DNA of 64,000 nucleotides from Bacteroidaceae bacterium (GTDB taxonomy: Bacteria; Bacteroidota; Bacteroidia; Bacteroidales; Bacteroidaceae). Every line of letters begins with the position of its first letter. Position 1 is the stretch's first letter. Shown here piece by piece: positions 7,466-16,297 of the stretch. The notes beneath the pieces are model-generated. The model searched no databases and had not been told where the DNA came from. It was given only the letters and a program-made list of their open reading frames with translations. The stretch spans positions 1-64,000 of the forward strand of contig JAFXNA010000011.1 in assembly GCA_017529865.1 (NCBI GenBank), given 5' to 3'. Both the position numbers and the translations under genes were made by a program.

Positions 7466-8779
7466 ATGTTAACACTCAAATTGATTACAGAACAGACCGA
7501 TCGTGTCATTCGCGGTCTGGAGAAGAAGCACTTCGATGGTGCAAAAGAAGCAATAGACAAAGCAATCGCTATCGATAAGGCTCGTCGTGAAGCACAGACA
7601 AAACTCGATGCATGTCTGGCAGAACAGAAGAAATATGCTGCACAGATCGGCGCACTCATGAAACAAGGGAAACGTGAGGAAGCAGAGGCTGCGAAGGCCG
7701 AAGTTGCCAAACTTAAGGAAGCATCGCAGGAGTATCAGACGAAGATGAACGATGCAGAAGTAGAACTTACCGCTCACCTCTGCACCATTCCAAACATCCC
7801 ATACGACGAAGTGCCTGAAGGTAGCTGTGCTGAAGACAATATGGTAGTGAAGTCCAGTCTGCGCGAATGCAAACCCGGTGATACGGTGGGTAATTGGGAT
7901 ACCATTCCAACGAACGGAAATGCGAAAGTGCCACATTGGGAACTTGCTAAGCAGTACAACCTCATCGACTTCGACCTCGGTGTGAAAATCACGGGTGCCG
8001 GATTCCCTGTATATATAGGAAAAGGTGCACAGCTGCAACGTGCGCTCATCAACTTCTTCCTCGCAGAAGCAAACAAGGCTGGATATACAGAGATTATGCC
8101 ACCAACAGTGGTGAATGCCGCATCAGGCTACGGAACAGGTCAGTTGCCAGACAAGGAAGGACAGATGTATCATTGTGAAGTAGACGACCTCTATCTCATT
8201 CCTACTGCAGAGGTGCCTGTTACGAATATCTATCGTGACGTCATCCTCGATGAGAAAGACCTCCCTATCAAGAACTGCGCATACACTCAGTGTTTCCGTC
8301 GTGAAGCCGGTAGCTATGGTAAGGATGTGCGTGGACTGAATCGTCTGCATGAGTTCTCGAAGATAGAGATTGTCCGTATCGATACCCCGGAGCACTCAAA
8401 GGAAAGCCATCAGGAGATGCTCGACCATGTTGAGGGGCTGCTCAAGAAGCTGGAACTCCCCTATCGCATTCTGCGCCTTTGTGGAGGAGACCAGAGTTTC
8501 ACCTCTGCCATCTGCTACGATTTCGAAGTTTACAGCGAAGCACAGGGACGTTGGCTCGAAGTGTCAAGCGTCTCTAACTTCGACACCTATCAGGCAAACC
8601 GACTCAAATGTCGCTACCGCAATGCTGACAAGAAAGTGCAACTCTGCCACACACTCAATGGTTCGGCACTCGCACTTCCTCGCATCGTGGCAGCCATCCT
8701 CGAGGACAATCAGACCCCTGAAGGTATCCGCATCCCGAAAGCACTTGTACCATATACGGGATTCGAGATAATCGATTAA
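7466..8779 (+). CDS. serS: Seryl-tRNA synthetase
   Basis: 437 residues, slightly longer than the usual ~425. The N-terminal ~110 residues form the long antiparallel coiled coil that contacts the tRNA-Ser variable arm. Class II motif 2 is clear (QCFRREAGSYGKDVRGL, about residues 272-288), and motif 3 lies at ALPRIVAAILEDNQ near the C-terminus. It charges tRNA-Ser with serine and supplies Ser-tRNA. A terminator hairpin follows directly. Confidence 0.95.
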   Translation: MLTLKLITEQTDRVIRGLEKKHFDGAKEAIDKAIAIDKARREAQTKLDACLAEQKKYAAQIGALMKQGKREEAEAAKAEVAKLKEASQEYQTKMNDAEVELTAHLCTIPNIPYDEVPEGSCAEDNMVVKSSLRECKPGDTVGNWDTIPTNGNAKVPHWELAKQYNLIDFDLGVKITGAGFPVYIGKGAQLQRALINFFLAEANKAGYTEIMPPTVVNAASGYGTGQLPDKEGQMYHCEVDDLYLIPTAEVPVTNIYRDVILDEKDLPIKNCAYTQCFRREAGSYGKDVRGLNRLHEFSKIEIVRIDTPEHSKESHQEMLDHVEGLLKKLELPYRILRLCGGDQSFTSAICYDFEVYSEAQGRWLEVSSVSNFDTYQANRLKCRYRNADKKVQLCHTLNGSALALPRIVAAILEDNQTPEGIRIPKALVPYTGFEIID

Positions 8780-8784
8780 TAAAG

Positions 8785-8816
8785 AAAATGGATGAAGTTT
8801 TGCTTCATCCATTTTT
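8785..8816. terminator. Bidirectional terminator after serS
   Basis: A perfect hairpin: AAAATGGATGAAG pairs with CTTCATCCATTTT around a 5-base loop (8798-8802), with T-rich sequence on the right and A-rich on the left. It overlaps the stop codon of the convergent GH25 gene and can serve both. Confidence 0.88.
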
Positions 8817-9660
8817 ATTCTTCTTTCTCCCCTACCCTGAGTTCGAGCAGGTCTTCGTACGAACCATTGAACACATTCACATCGACTTCGCCATTGATGC
8901 CGTCCACATGGCCACGATCGGAATGTTGCCAGAAAGTCCAAGGACCTTTATATTGTAGGTGGTCTACATAATAGTGGGCTATCCAAAAAGGATAACGGTC
9001 GAATTCGGGTGTATTGAGATAATCTCTGCGGAAAGTGTATGAAGTATATAACATAGGTGTCGCTCCATAGTGCTGTTCCACATATTCCATCCAGCGAATA
9101 ACATTGATGCGCAATTGGTCAGGCGTGAGTCCTCCACGGCTCTCTACATCGAGAATCGGAGCTATGTCATCGGGGTCGAGCTGTACAATACGGCAATAGT
9201 GCTTGGCCTGCTTCACAGGGTCGGTAACAGGAGAAAAGAAATGATAGGCACCACGAAGGAATCCGTTTCCACGGGCGTGGTAGAAGTTCTGATTGAAATT
9301 CTCATCAATAAGATCGACACCCTCCGTCGCTTTGATAAAAATGAAACGGATGGGTACCCCACCTAGGTCAGCATTCCTCAAGCGGTCCCAGTCTATCTCC
9401 TCCTGATAGTGACTGATATCGATACCGCGCACATCACCTTCGGGATAGACAATTTCACCATACTTCGCATTGATGTTAAACGCTTTATCAACAACGATTC
9501 TCCCGACAAAGAACAGCAAAATCAGCGCAACAACAGATAAGACAATACAAACAACAAGACGTAAAGGGGAAGAACTGTTTTTCTTCCCCTTTTTCGCCTT
9601 TCGTCTTGTTGTCGACTTAGTGGCTACAGGCCGTTTTGATAACGTTTTAGCTGTTGCCAT
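8815..9660 (-). CDS. Membrane-anchored GH25 lysozyme-like muramidase
   Basis: 281 residues. A Lys/Arg-rich cytoplasmic start (1-33) is followed by one membrane segment (about 34-56) and an exported GH25 domain (about 76-270). GH25 marks are the start GIDISHYQ (Asp81), FIKATEG (about 110-116), GAYHFF (about 137-142) and LDVE (about 165-168), the acidic residues expected in the active-site barrel. GH25 enzymes cut the MurNAc-GlcNAc bond of peptidoglycan. It is probably held in the inner membrane facing the periplasm and lies 38 bp downstream of pfp. Confidence 0.88.
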   Translation of the reverse strand: MATAKTLSKRPVATKSTTRRKAKKGKKNSSSPLRLVVCIVLSVVALILLFFVGRIVVDKAFNINAKYGEIVYPEGDVRGIDISHYQEEIDWDRLRNADLGGVPIRFIFIKATEGVDLIDENFNQNFYHARGNGFLRGAYHFFSPVTDPVKQAKHYCRIVQLDPDDIAPILDVESRGGLTPDQLRINVIRWMEYVEQHYGATPMLYTSYTFRRDYLNTPEFDRYPFWIAHYYVDHLQYKGPWTFWQHSDRGHVDGINGEVDVNVFNGSYEDLLELRVGEKEE

Positions 9661-9698
9661 ATTTTATTCTCCTCCTTTTAGGGGGAGATAGAAGGTGG

Positions 9699-11333
9699 CT
9701 ATTGATGTTCCAACTGCAGTGTCTTGGTAGGTTGGTCACATACCTCCGTTGGTCCCCAGTACTGGATAGGACCTGGATAAACGTATGCAGTCTGCTTTGC
9801 CCACTCAGCACGCTTTGAAGCAAAGAACTTGAATGGAGCGCCATCGAGTTCAACGAGTGCCTTGCGAATCACAGGCTTCATCTTACCGTTACGCTTCTCC
9901 ATGTTCATCATCATCGTGATAGGCACACCACCAGCAATCCATTCAGCTGCAGGAGCTGTAGTGTTGCGAACAACAGACATATAACCTGTCTTGCCGTTTG
10001 CGATAAGGCGTGATGCATTGAAACCGAGTGAATAGCAGTAGTCGGCATCGTAGTTAGATGGAGCAGCACAACGACCTTCGTAGCCGAAGAAGTGGTGCTG
10101 AGTACCGAACTTACCAACATACTTACCTTCTTTCTTCCACTGTTCCAACTTCACTGCAACCATTGCAGAGAGCAGCTTTTCAGTCTCGATGAGCGATACC
10201 TGTACGTTTCCGTGTGGGTCGCGGTCGAGTGCCAACTGACGAGCCACACTTGTTGGAAGAGAGTTGAATACCTCAAGGTTCTCCTTTGAGATGTGGTTTT
10301 TCACGAAGTCAATCTGTGCACTACGTCCCAGGTTCTGTGCCTCAGGAGTTGCCAAGATATCGTTCAACTGAGCTATCAGCTTCTTGATAGCAGGGATGAA
10401 CTCGATGAGACCTTCTGGAATGAGTACCGTACCGAAGTTGTTTCCTTCAGCAGCACGGTCGGCAACAGCCTGAGCGATATAAGTCACAACATCGTCGAGA
10501 CTCATATTCTTCTCCTCAACCTCTTCGCTGATGAGACAGATGTTTGGCTGACACTGCAGGGCACACTCGAGTGCGATGTGAGAAGCAGAACGACCCATCA
10601 ACTTGATGAAGTGCCAGTACTTGCGAGCGGAGTTACAGTCGCGCTGAATGTTACCAATCAACTCACTGTAAGTCTTACAAGCAGTATCGAAACCGAATGA
10701 AGTCTCAATCTGCTCGTTCTTCAGGTCACCGTCGATGGTCTTAGGACAACCGATTACCTGCACACCATACTGCTTAGCAGCATAGTACTCAGCAAGCACA
10801 CATGCGTTGGTATTAGAGTCGTCACCACCAATGATGACGAGCGCTTTGATGCCCAGTTCACGAAGAATCTGAATACCCTTCTCAAACTGGTCAACCTCTT
10901 CCAGTTTTGTACGGCCTGAACCGATAATGTCGAAACCACCTGTGTTGCGGTACTCGTCCATAATCTCAGGAGTGATTTCCATGTAATTGTGGTCTACCAG
11001 ACCGCCAGGACCAAGGATGAAACCATAGAGCTTGTTAGCAGGATTAAGAGACTTCACACCGTCAAACAGACCGGAGATGACGTTGTGACCGCCAGGAGCC
11101 TGACCACCAGAGAGGATGATACCCACGTTGAATGGTTCGAGCTGTTTCTGCTCACCTGGAACGAATTCGATAACCGGCATTCCGTATGTGTTAGGGAACA
11201 ATGCCTTGATTTCTTCCTGATTACCAACAGATTGAGTTGGTTTACCTTCTTTAGCAACAACTGGACCTAAGAGTGCCTTAGGCAGTTTGGGCTGATAGGC
11301 AGCACGTGCAATTTGTAATGCGCTTTTTTCCAT
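9699..11333 (-). CDS. pfp: Pyrophosphate--fructose-6-phosphate 1-phosphotransferase
   Basis: 544 residues, the long PPi-dependent class. GGDDSNTNA (169-177) has the Asp that marks PPi rather than ATP use, and PKTIDGDLK (197-205) is the catalytic segment with the general-base Asp. It phosphorylates fructose 6-phosphate reversibly with pyrophosphate, so it works in glycolysis and gluconeogenesis in anaerobic Bacteroidales. It has its own -7 element at 11384-11391; GH25 follows. Confidence 0.94.
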   Translation of the reverse strand: MEKSALQIARAAYQPKLPKALLGPVVAKEGKPTQSVGNQEEIKALFPNTYGMPVIEFVPGEQKQLEPFNVGIILSGGQAPGGHNVISGLFDGVKSLNPANKLYGFILGPGGLVDHNYMEITPEIMDEYRNTGGFDIIGSGRTKLEEVDQFEKGIQILRELGIKALVIIGGDDSNTNACVLAEYYAAKQYGVQVIGCPKTIDGDLKNEQIETSFGFDTACKTYSELIGNIQRDCNSARKYWHFIKLMGRSASHIALECALQCQPNICLISEEVEEKNMSLDDVVTYIAQAVADRAAEGNNFGTVLIPEGLIEFIPAIKKLIAQLNDILATPEAQNLGRSAQIDFVKNHISKENLEVFNSLPTSVARQLALDRDPHGNVQVSLIETEKLLSAMVAVKLEQWKKEGKYVGKFGTQHHFFGYEGRCAAPSNYDADYCYSLGFNASRLIANGKTGYMSVVRNTTAPAAEWIAGGVPITMMMNMEKRNGKMKPVIRKALVELDGAPFKFFASKRAEWAKQTAYVYPGPIQYWGPTEVCDQPTKTLQLEHQ

Positions 11334-11383
11334 AATGAATTAAAATGTGATATATTTTATGCTTAGTTCTGCGAAATTTCCTG

Positions 11384-11391
11384 CAAAGATA
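11384..11391 (-). promoter_or_regulatory. -7 promoter element for pfp
   Basis: On the minus strand this reads TATCTTTG, a perfect TAnnTTTG, about 50 bp before the pfp start. Confidence 0.62.
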
Positions 11392-11398
11392 CAAAAAA

Positions 11399-11527
11399 AT
11401 GAACATTAACCATTCAACATTCAACATTTTTTATTATTTTTGCACTCGTAATTACATAAATAATTCAACTTTCAACTTTATAAACAGACTTTAAACCATA
11501 AACATTCAACTTTAAACTTTATATCAC
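11399..11527. repeat. Intergenic word repeats with a rightward -7 element
   Basis: The pfp/small-protein gap holds ATTCAACATTCAAC words (about 11410-11427), a -7 element TATTTTTG at 11435-11442 on the plus strand, and then TTCAACTTTCAACTTT and TTCAACTTTAAACTTT words up to the start codon. The same CTTTAAACTTTAAAC words recur upstream of DUF4301 and of the response regulator. Confidence 0.6.
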
Positions 11528-11791
11528 ATGGCAAAGAAAAGAAACATCAAGAAGAGTTTGCACTACATCATGAGCGACCTGTTCACAGCCACACTCATCT
11601 CCCTGGCCGACAAGAAGGCCGACCCAGAGAAAGTGGCTGAGTTACAAGAGAAGATCCTGAATGTCTATGAGGACTTCAACAGTCGTCTAAGCAACTATGA
11701 GCGCAAGAATGCCAAAGCATTCTTCAAACAGTACAAGGAGGAGGTGAACAAGGAAATTGCCGACATCTTTGCAGCCATCGAGAAAGTATAG
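11528..11791 (+). CDS. Small helical hypothetical protein
   Basis: 87 residues, almost all predicted helical, with a basic start (KKRNIKKS) and regular heptad-like charge spacing. No signal or membrane segment. I do not recognise a named family; it looks like one of the short conserved cytoplasmic proteins of Bacteroidales. Support for a real gene: a -7 element at 11435-11442, even coding composition, and a terminator 2 bp past the stop codon. Confidence 0.7.
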   Translation: MAKKRNIKKSLHYIMSDLFTATLISLADKKADPEKVAELQEKILNVYEDFNSRLSNYERKNAKAFFKQYKEEVNKEIADIFAAIEKV

Positions 11792-11792
11792 A

Positions 11793-11829
11793 AACAACAG
11801 CGCAGGTCTTCAAAACCTGCGCTTGTTGT
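11793..11829. terminator. Bidirectional terminator
   Basis: The arms GCGCAGGT/ACCTGCGC, extended by AACAACA/TGTTGTT, enclose a short TTCAAA loop. It lies between two convergent genes and overlaps the 3' edge of the (p)ppGpp synthetase-like gene. Confidence 0.82.
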
Positions 11830-12909
11830 TTATTCTTTATGATTCATGAAAGGCAGTGACTCAGCCTGTTTCAATAGGAAATCGGCCAACATGCTATTGG
11901 TGTCGTTCTCTCCGTTGATGGTATCGTAAAGTGCTTTCAAGCCATCACGCCCTCCATCGTGCTTCAGTTTAAATACAAGACAAAGGTTCAACAGACCGAC
12001 ACTCGATGAAAGAATATCGAGGTCGGTAATAGCCAATTGTGAGAGGGCTAACTGGTAGGCATCTTCACTGTTGTCATCAATAAAGCGCTGTACGTCGCCA
12101 ATGGTTTCCAGTCCGAACGACTCAAGTACTGACAGGAACGGCATCAGTGAGACAGGATATATTTCTGCCTGATTAACGGCTGCAATTCGACGGTTCAAAC
12201 GATCGAAAGGGTGCAAATCCAGGTAACTACGGAACGTGTCAGCAGACAGTGGTACTTCATCGAGTTGGCCGTTCTTTACCAACGCAAGAATCTGACGGCG
12301 ATAGTCAGTGAGTGCGGTGCGCAGACGACTGAACTCATCATCGATTAGTTCCAACATACCTGCCAAACGGCTGAACTGACGTAAATACTCGCGCGGGATC
12401 TTCACGTCACCTTTATAACCAGTATCATGTTCGATGGTCGACCACACGTGTTGCAGAGCCGTACGCATCTGCAACTCGAAACGTGGACCTCCCGTTTTCA
12501 ATCGACAGATGTAATGTAGCGAGTTATAACCGAAGCTGTCCAATTGATGCAATTTACGCTTGTCCACACTCTCCAGCCAGTCGATGTTGAAAATGCGTTT
12601 GGCAATCACAGCCACCTTATCCACTTCATCAGTATAGAAGGTAATGACACGCAGTCCTACAAGGTCAGTGATGTCGTCTATGCTTTTGTATTTTGCTCCT
12701 TTCAGCTCCAGCTTACCAGCCAGCGACTTTTCGGTCTTCACCCTGCGCTCGATAGCGGTGACATAGATTCCCTGTTCCTTTAACGCGCGGCTCAACTGGT
12801 CATAGGCATCCTCTGCCAACTGTTCAAGTGTAGGTCGCAGGTCGTGAAACTGCTGCATCAGCGATTCACAGTGTGGGTCTAATTTTGTGTTACTCTCCAT
12901 TTCTTCCAT
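11830..12909 (-). CDS. Single-domain RelA/SpoT-type (p)ppGpp synthetase-like protein
   Basis: 359 residues from the ATG at 12909; an upstream in-frame TTG exists but is less likely. The RelA/SpoT synthetase domain spans about residues 40-190. It includes a basic helix (AIERRVKTEKSLAGK), SIDDITDLVGLRV, GYNSLHY and the catalytic-type FELQMRTALQHVWSTIEHD. There is no HD hydrolase, TGS or ACT domain, as in small alarmone synthetases, but the ~150-residue helical C-terminal extension is longer than usual. It likely makes (p)ppGpp in the cytoplasm. A full-length Rel homologue lies only 5 kb away. Confidence 0.8.
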   Translation of the reverse strand: MEEMESNTKLDPHCESLMQQFHDLRPTLEQLAEDAYDQLSRALKEQGIYVTAIERRVKTEKSLAGKLELKGAKYKSIDDITDLVGLRVITFYTDEVDKVAVIAKRIFNIDWLESVDKRKLHQLDSFGYNSLHYICRLKTGGPRFELQMRTALQHVWSTIEHDTGYKGDVKIPREYLRQFSRLAGMLELIDDEFSRLRTALTDYRRQILALVKNGQLDEVPLSADTFRSYLDLHPFDRLNRRIAAVNQAEIYPVSLMPFLSVLESFGLETIGDVQRFIDDNSEDAYQLALSQLAITDLDILSSSVGLLNLCLVFKLKHDGGRDGLKALYDTINGENDTNSMLADFLLKQAESLPFMNHKE

Positions 12910-13001
12910 GTTTGAACACTTGACGGATGAGGTGTCCAAACTCTATAAATGCAACTTTTTCCAAAGAACCATGATGGTATCTTTTTGTCTTTGTTTATCC
13001 T

Positions 13002-13637
13002 TTACCCGATGAACTTCAGGATGATATCCACGATTTCGTCCTCGGTCTTTCCATCTACTGTAATGACGAGGTCATAATTGCGGGTATCATAGCGCGAGGT
13101 CTTGGTGTATTGCTTCACGTAGTACTCACGCATCTTGTCAATCTTGTCGATTGTTTCGCGTGCCTCTTCCCTAGTCATGTACTGCTTGCGCATCACACGT
13201 TCAATGCGGAACGGCATGGAAGCCTGAATGAGAATGTTCATGTGATTGGGGTGGTTGCGCAGCATATAGAAACCGGTACGTCCAGCCACTACACATGATT
13301 CCTGCTCTGCAAGGTGATTAAGAATCTTCTCTTCTTCCTCAAACAGTTCGTAGCTGCTCACTTTCTCTGACAATCCTATTTTCATCTGATAGAGCTGTGG
13401 AGCGTAGTTGTCGTTACTGAATGTGATTTTCTTGAAGTCTTCCCACCAGCTTTGCTTGCGACCCTTCAAATTCTCGATTTCCTCAGCCGTGAGATGATAC
13501 TTCTCCTCAAGCGCCATGAGAAGTGCCTTGTCGAAGAATTGAACACCTAGCTTTTCTGCTAACTTGCGCCCAATGGTGCGTCCGCCACTTCCTAACTCAC
13601 GATTGATCGTGATAACAAATTTCTCGTTCTTATTCAT
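13002..13637 (-). CDS. Cytidylate kinase-like protein
   Basis: 211 residues of the Cytidylate_kin2-like family. The N-terminus ITINRELGSGGRTIGRKLAEKLG carries the Gly-rich nucleotide-binding loop (about 12-20), and CVVAGRTGFYML (about 115-126) matches the conserved core strand and loop. The C-terminal R-x6-Y-x10-Y region resembles the family's lid and tail. It probably phosphorylates a nucleotide, but true substrates of this subfamily are unclear. It lies 7 bp after the next gene upstream, so in one leftward operon with it. Confidence 0.8.
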   Translation of the reverse strand: MNKNEKFVITINRELGSGGRTIGRKLAEKLGVQFFDKALLMALEEKYHLTAEEIENLKGRKQSWWEDFKKITFSNDNYAPQLYQMKIGLSEKVSSYELFEEEEKILNHLAEQESCVVAGRTGFYMLRNHPNHMNILIQASMPFRIERVMRKQYMTREEARETIDKIDKMREYYVKQYTKTSRYDTRNYDLVITVDGKTEDEIVDIILKFIG

Positions 13638-13644
13638 ATTATTA

Positions 13645-14352
13645 TTAATTATCTTTAATCATGCCCTTCTCCATCAAAACGGGCAGAACATTGGCTGCCG
13701 AGAGACGTGTATTCTTTTTGCTTGTAGCCATGTAGCGGTCGAGCAGCGCCTGATTATCGGCCAAGAGGGTCTCCATGAACTCATCGTCAATCATTGTCAC
13801 TGCGGTCTTACCCTTTTCATTTGCTTCGCTATCGAGCAGGTAGCAACGATGGTTGTTCAGCTGTTGGGTACCAACCCACACCAATTCAGAGCCAATCATG
13901 GCAGGAACACTCAGATTGTTGGGGGCTGCAATAGCTGCCACATCAGCTGCCAGACTCAATGCTATACCAGTACCACTGACCCAATATGCCACCACCAAGA
14001 GTTTGTTCTGATCATAGCGATAAGCTTGGGTATAGTTCGATACACCGAGTGCTCTATCTTTATAACGCAGATTGCGACTGTTCACATAAAGGTGACCACC
14101 ATACTGCAACACCAATGCTTCCTTCTTTAATACAGCATCGGCATTCTTATCGCCCGTTTTCACGTTGAAGCCATGATCGGACTCCTTCAACTGCAGGACC
14201 TGCTTGCTCTCGTTCTTTATCAGTGCATCGACCGACTCCCAACGGTTATTGAGGAAGTCATCGTAGTTCATGCAGTACTTAGCTTCCAACTGTGCCTGTG
14301 TAGTCAATGCACAGCAAACGAAAGCCACAAGCATCATCAAATATCTTTTCAT
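13645..14352 (-). CDS. Secreted hypothetical protein
   Basis: 235 residues from the ATG at 14352, chosen because it begins a typical signal peptide (MKRYLMMLVAF...TTQAQ, cleavage about residue 21). The longer in-frame start at 14424 would run into the SGNH hydrolase gene. The mature part is mixed alpha/beta with one hydrophobic patch (WVSGTGIALSLAADVAAIAA). Periplasmic or surface. No family recognised with confidence. It ends 8 bp before the cytidylate kinase-like gene. Confidence 0.7.
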   Translation of the reverse strand: MKRYLMMLVAFVCCALTTQAQLEAKYCMNYDDFLNNRWESVDALIKNESKQVLQLKESDHGFNVKTGDKNADAVLKKEALVLQYGGHLYVNSRNLRYKDRALGVSNYTQAYRYDQNKLLVVAYWVSGTGIALSLAADVAAIAAPNNLSVPAMIGSELVWVGTQQLNNHRCYLLDSEANEKGKTAVTMIDDEFMETLLADNQALLDRYMATSKKNTRLSAANVLPVLMEKGMIKDN

Positions 14353-14393
14353 AGGTCTATAAGTCAATGGTCTTTTCTGTCTATGATACAGAG

Positions 14394-15053
14394 TTATCGA
14401 ATGGCTTCCAACAATTGATCGCAAATTGCTTTCATTCCGCTGATTGAAGGATGGCCGTTCTGTTTCTCAATGTCGTGTAGTTCAATAAGCTGAACATTGT
14501 AGTGCTTGCATACTTCACGCATCGACTCGTTGATGGGCTCGCGAAGTTCGGAATTCAGCAACGAATAGATTTTTGCCTTTGGATAGCGCTTTTGAAGCAT
14601 ATCAAGAAGGCATGCGAGTGCCGGACGGAAGTTCTTGCAGTCGTCCTTGGTCCAGTCGGCATACTGGTATTCGCCAATGGGAGAGTTGGCCCAAGCATCG
14701 TTGGTGCCGCCAAAAACGAAGATGATGTCGGGATTGCCCAAGCTATCAACGCGTGCAATGAAATTGTTGCGTGAGGCATCCATGCGACCGTAACCTGTGC
14801 CGCAGATGGTGGTTCCTCCCCAAGAGTCGTTTTTCTCCAACTGATAGCCCTTTGCTTTGATGTAAAGGCTCCACCAGGTTTGATTGACTTCCGTGACATC
14901 GTTTCTGTCATTGGGATAGAAGGGGGCATAATGGGCTGGCCCTACACCTCTGAAAGTGGAATAAGAGTCGCCCAGAATGGACACTTTCTTAGTCTGTGCC
15001 GAAGCAGCAATTATAGCAACTATCAGCAGCGATAAGACGAAAAATCTTTTCAT
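14394..15053 (-). CDS. Secreted SGNH/GDSL hydrolase
   Basis: 219 residues with a signal peptide (about 1-19). All four SGNH blocks can be placed: nucleophile Ser in ILGDSYS (Ser30), Gly in SWGGTTI (about 78-84), Asn in FGGTNDAW (about 115-122), and the Asp-x-x-His type end in NGHPS (about 200-204). These enzymes are esterases, often removing acetyl groups from glycans. It lies between purT and a secreted hypothetical gene on the minus strand; substrate unknown. Confidence 0.85.
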   Translation of the reverse strand: MKRFFVLSLLIVAIIAASAQTKKVSILGDSYSTFRGVGPAHYAPFYPNDRNDVTEVNQTWWSLYIKAKGYQLEKNDSWGGTTICGTGYGRMDASRNNFIARVDSLGNPDIIFVFGGTNDAWANSPIGEYQYADWTKDDCKNFRPALACLLDMLQKRYPKAKIYSLLNSELREPINESMREVCKHYNVQLIELHDIEKQNGHPSISGMKAICDQLLEAIR

Positions 15054-15077
15054 ACGGAATACTGCTAAAAATGATGT

Positions 15078-16241
15078 TTATACTACTTGTACTTTTGCTG
15101 CAAGTGATTTGCACTTGTCGCGAAGTTCATCGAGCGGTGTACCTACCTTGTCGTAGCATACAACGACTCCCATACGACGGTTGACATGAGCAACGGGTTT
15201 GCCGAAGATGCGGAGATATGTGCGTGGTGCTGCGCAGACTTCCTCAATACCCTTATAGTCAGGATGATCGGTCTCTACACCAGAGAGAATGACAGCACTT
15301 GCTCCTGCCTTCTCCTGTGTGATCTCCGGAATTGGCAGACCGAGGACGGCACGACAGTGGAGTTCGAACTCACTGAGGTTCTGTGTACCAGCAAGGGTAA
15401 CCATACCTGTGTCGTGTGGACGTGGTGAAAGCTCTGAGAAGTAAACACCGTCTTGGTTGCTGATGAAAAACTCAACTCCCCAGATGCCGGCTCCTGTGAG
15501 TGCTCCAGTAACTTTCTCAGCCATCTCTTGAGCGGCTTTCAGGTGTTCGGGCTTCATAGGCATAGGCTGGAAGCTCTCGCGATAGTCACCGCTGATCTGT
15601 ACGTGTCCTGTCGGAGCACAGAAAAGGGTAGGTCCGTTCTTCTGAGTAACAGTGAGCAGAGTGATCTCATAGTCGAACTTGATGAACTGCTCGACAATCA
15701 CTTCCTTGATGTCGCCACGTGCTCCCTTTGCTGCGAAATCCCAAGCTTTCTGGAGTTCAGCAGGGCTATCTACCTTACTCTGTCCGTGACCTGATGAGGA
15801 CATAAGCGGCTTCACGATGAACGGATAACCGATTTCGTTGGCTGCTGCCTCGAATTCCTCAAAGGTCTTTGCATATTTATAGTTGGCGGTCTTCAGTCCA
15901 AGTTCGGTGTGTGCCAACTCACGGATGGCCTTGCGGTTCATCGTAAAGTTGACCGCACGTGCTGACGGAACCACCTGAATACCCATCTTCTCGCATTCAT
16001 AGAGTTTTTCGGTACGGATGGCTTCGATTTCGGGCACGATGATGTCGGGTTGGTGTTTCTTGACAGCTGCCATAAGGGCATCGCCGTCGAGCATAGGAAA
16101 GACTTCACACTCGTCAGCTACTTGCATAGCAGGAGCGTGCTCGTAAGCATCGCAGGCTACAACATACTGACCTTTTCTCTTGCAGGCGATGACAAATTCC
16201 TTGCCCAGCTCGCCTGATCCTAAAAGCATAATTTTTTTCAT
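15078..16241 (-). CDS. purT: Formate-dependent GAR transformylase PurT
   Basis: 387 residues, an ATP-grasp enzyme. The N-terminal Rossmann-like part starts [11 protein letters not shown] (4-14). The ATP-grasp core includes [17 protein letters not shown] (about 145-161) and the metal-binding [26 protein letters not shown] (about 254-279, acidic residues present). It makes formyl-GAR from GAR, formate and ATP. The window also holds an AICAR transformylase, so two formyl-transfer steps of purine synthesis are encoded nearby but in separate units. Confidence 0.94.
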   Translation of the reverse strand: MKKIMLLGSGELGKEFVIACKRKGQYVVACDAYEHAPAMQVADECEVFPMLDGDALMAAVKKHQPDIIVPEIEAIRTEKLYECEKMGIQVVPSARAVNFTMNRKAIRELAHTELGLKTANYKYAKTFEEFEAAANEIGYPFIVKPLMSSSGHGQSKVDSPAELQKAWDFAAKGARGDIKEVIVEQFIKFDYEITLLTVTQKNGPTLFCAPTGHVQISGDYRESFQPMPMKPEHLKAAQEMAEKVTGALTGAGIWGVEFFISNQDGVYFSELSPRPHDTGMVTLAGTQNLSEFELHCRAVLGLPIPEITQEKAGASAVILSGVETDHPDYKGIEEVCAAPRTYLRIFGKPVAHVNRRMGVVVCYDKVGTPLDELRDKCKSLAAKVQVV

Positions 16242-16257
16242 CTTCTTATTTACTATT

Positions 16258-16297
16258 CTATTTTCTTTAAACTTTAATCTTTAAACTTTAAACTAAA
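16258..16297 (-). repeat. CTTTAAACTTTAAAC word repeats
   Basis: A 40-bp gap between purT and the DUF4301 gene made of the words TTTAAACTTTAATCTTTAAAC, matching tracts at about 11490-11522 and 33515-33541. Confidence 0.6.
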
